Shown here piece by piece: positions 5,114 to 5,175 of a DNA stretch of 5,175 nucleotides. Below the pieces are notes generated by a model. The model did not search any database. It was not told the DNA's origin and worked only from the letters and a program-made list of their open reading frames with translations. The stretch's first letter is position 1, and each line of letters begins with the position of its first letter. The position numbers were made by a program, and so were the translations under genes. The DNA is from Bacteroidales bacterium. Lineage in GTDB: Bacteria; Bacteroidota; Bacteroidia; Bacteroidales; Bacteroidaceae. The DNA lies in assembly GCA_004556745.1 (NCBI GenBank), contig SFFY01000088.1, positions 1-5,175 on the forward strand. Reading direction: 5' to 3'.

Positions 5114-5175
5114 AGTTGGAAGAAGTTCTATCTTGGGTTCACTTCAAACCATTCTCTCTATCCCTCAACCCTACC

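Noticed and set aside
5126..5135. TTCTATCTTG, also present in both copies of the IS end (4734-4743 and 4780-4789)
   Set aside because: The match covers only 10 bases with no extension on either side. Chance is a sufficient explanation, so it is not called an IS remnant.

Overview
The window looks like chromosomal DNA of a Bacteroidota member, most likely Bacteroidales/Prevotella-like. The evidence is adjacent era and der genes with Bacteroidales-type proteins, start codons without Shine-Dalgarno sites, a small lipoprotein of a type common in that phylum, an IS30-family element, and a transposase promoter box matching the Bacteroidota -7 consensus TAnnTTTG. The genus call is inference.

Layout. 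(1) 2-382 (+): the 3' end of a lacZ-type GH2 beta-galactosidase, cut off by the window edge, with a terminator-like hairpin at 404-439. (2) 440-588: a non-coding leader holding two inverted arrays of a degenerate octamer (about TTACTCGT) that can pair into a 24-bp stem. (3) 589-3248 (+): a compact housekeeping run of era (16S rRNA/30S maturation GTPase), der/engA (double GTPase of 50S assembly) and a small lipoprotein. Spacers of 38 and 12 bp suggest one transcription unit. (4) 3249-3550: no credible gene. It carries a cluster of palindromes resembling dispersed REP-like repeats and ends in a strong intrinsic terminator (13-bp perfect stem plus T8) about 260 bp past the lipoprotein stop. (5) About 3575-4797: an IS30-family insertion sequence with a minus-strand DDE transposase, imperfect terminal inverted repeats, an internal leaderless-type promoter and two hairpins near the transposase start. 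(6) 4800-5175: a minus-strand hypothetical gene whose 3' end was altered by the IS.

The most informative results concern the IS. An exact 31-bp tandem duplication (3643-3704) shifts the frame near the transposase C-terminus. Removing one copy restores an IS30-like tail ending inside the left inverted repeat. An exact 46-bp tandem duplication (4708-4799) doubles the other IS end. Joining the two flanks at their shared TATAGA rebuilds an empty site in which the neighbouring minus-strand gene ends at a TAA exactly at the insertion point. The IS therefore appears to have landed on that gene's stop codon and given it a new 19-residue tail. I found no CRISPR array, tRNA, rRNA or convincing new multi-gene system.
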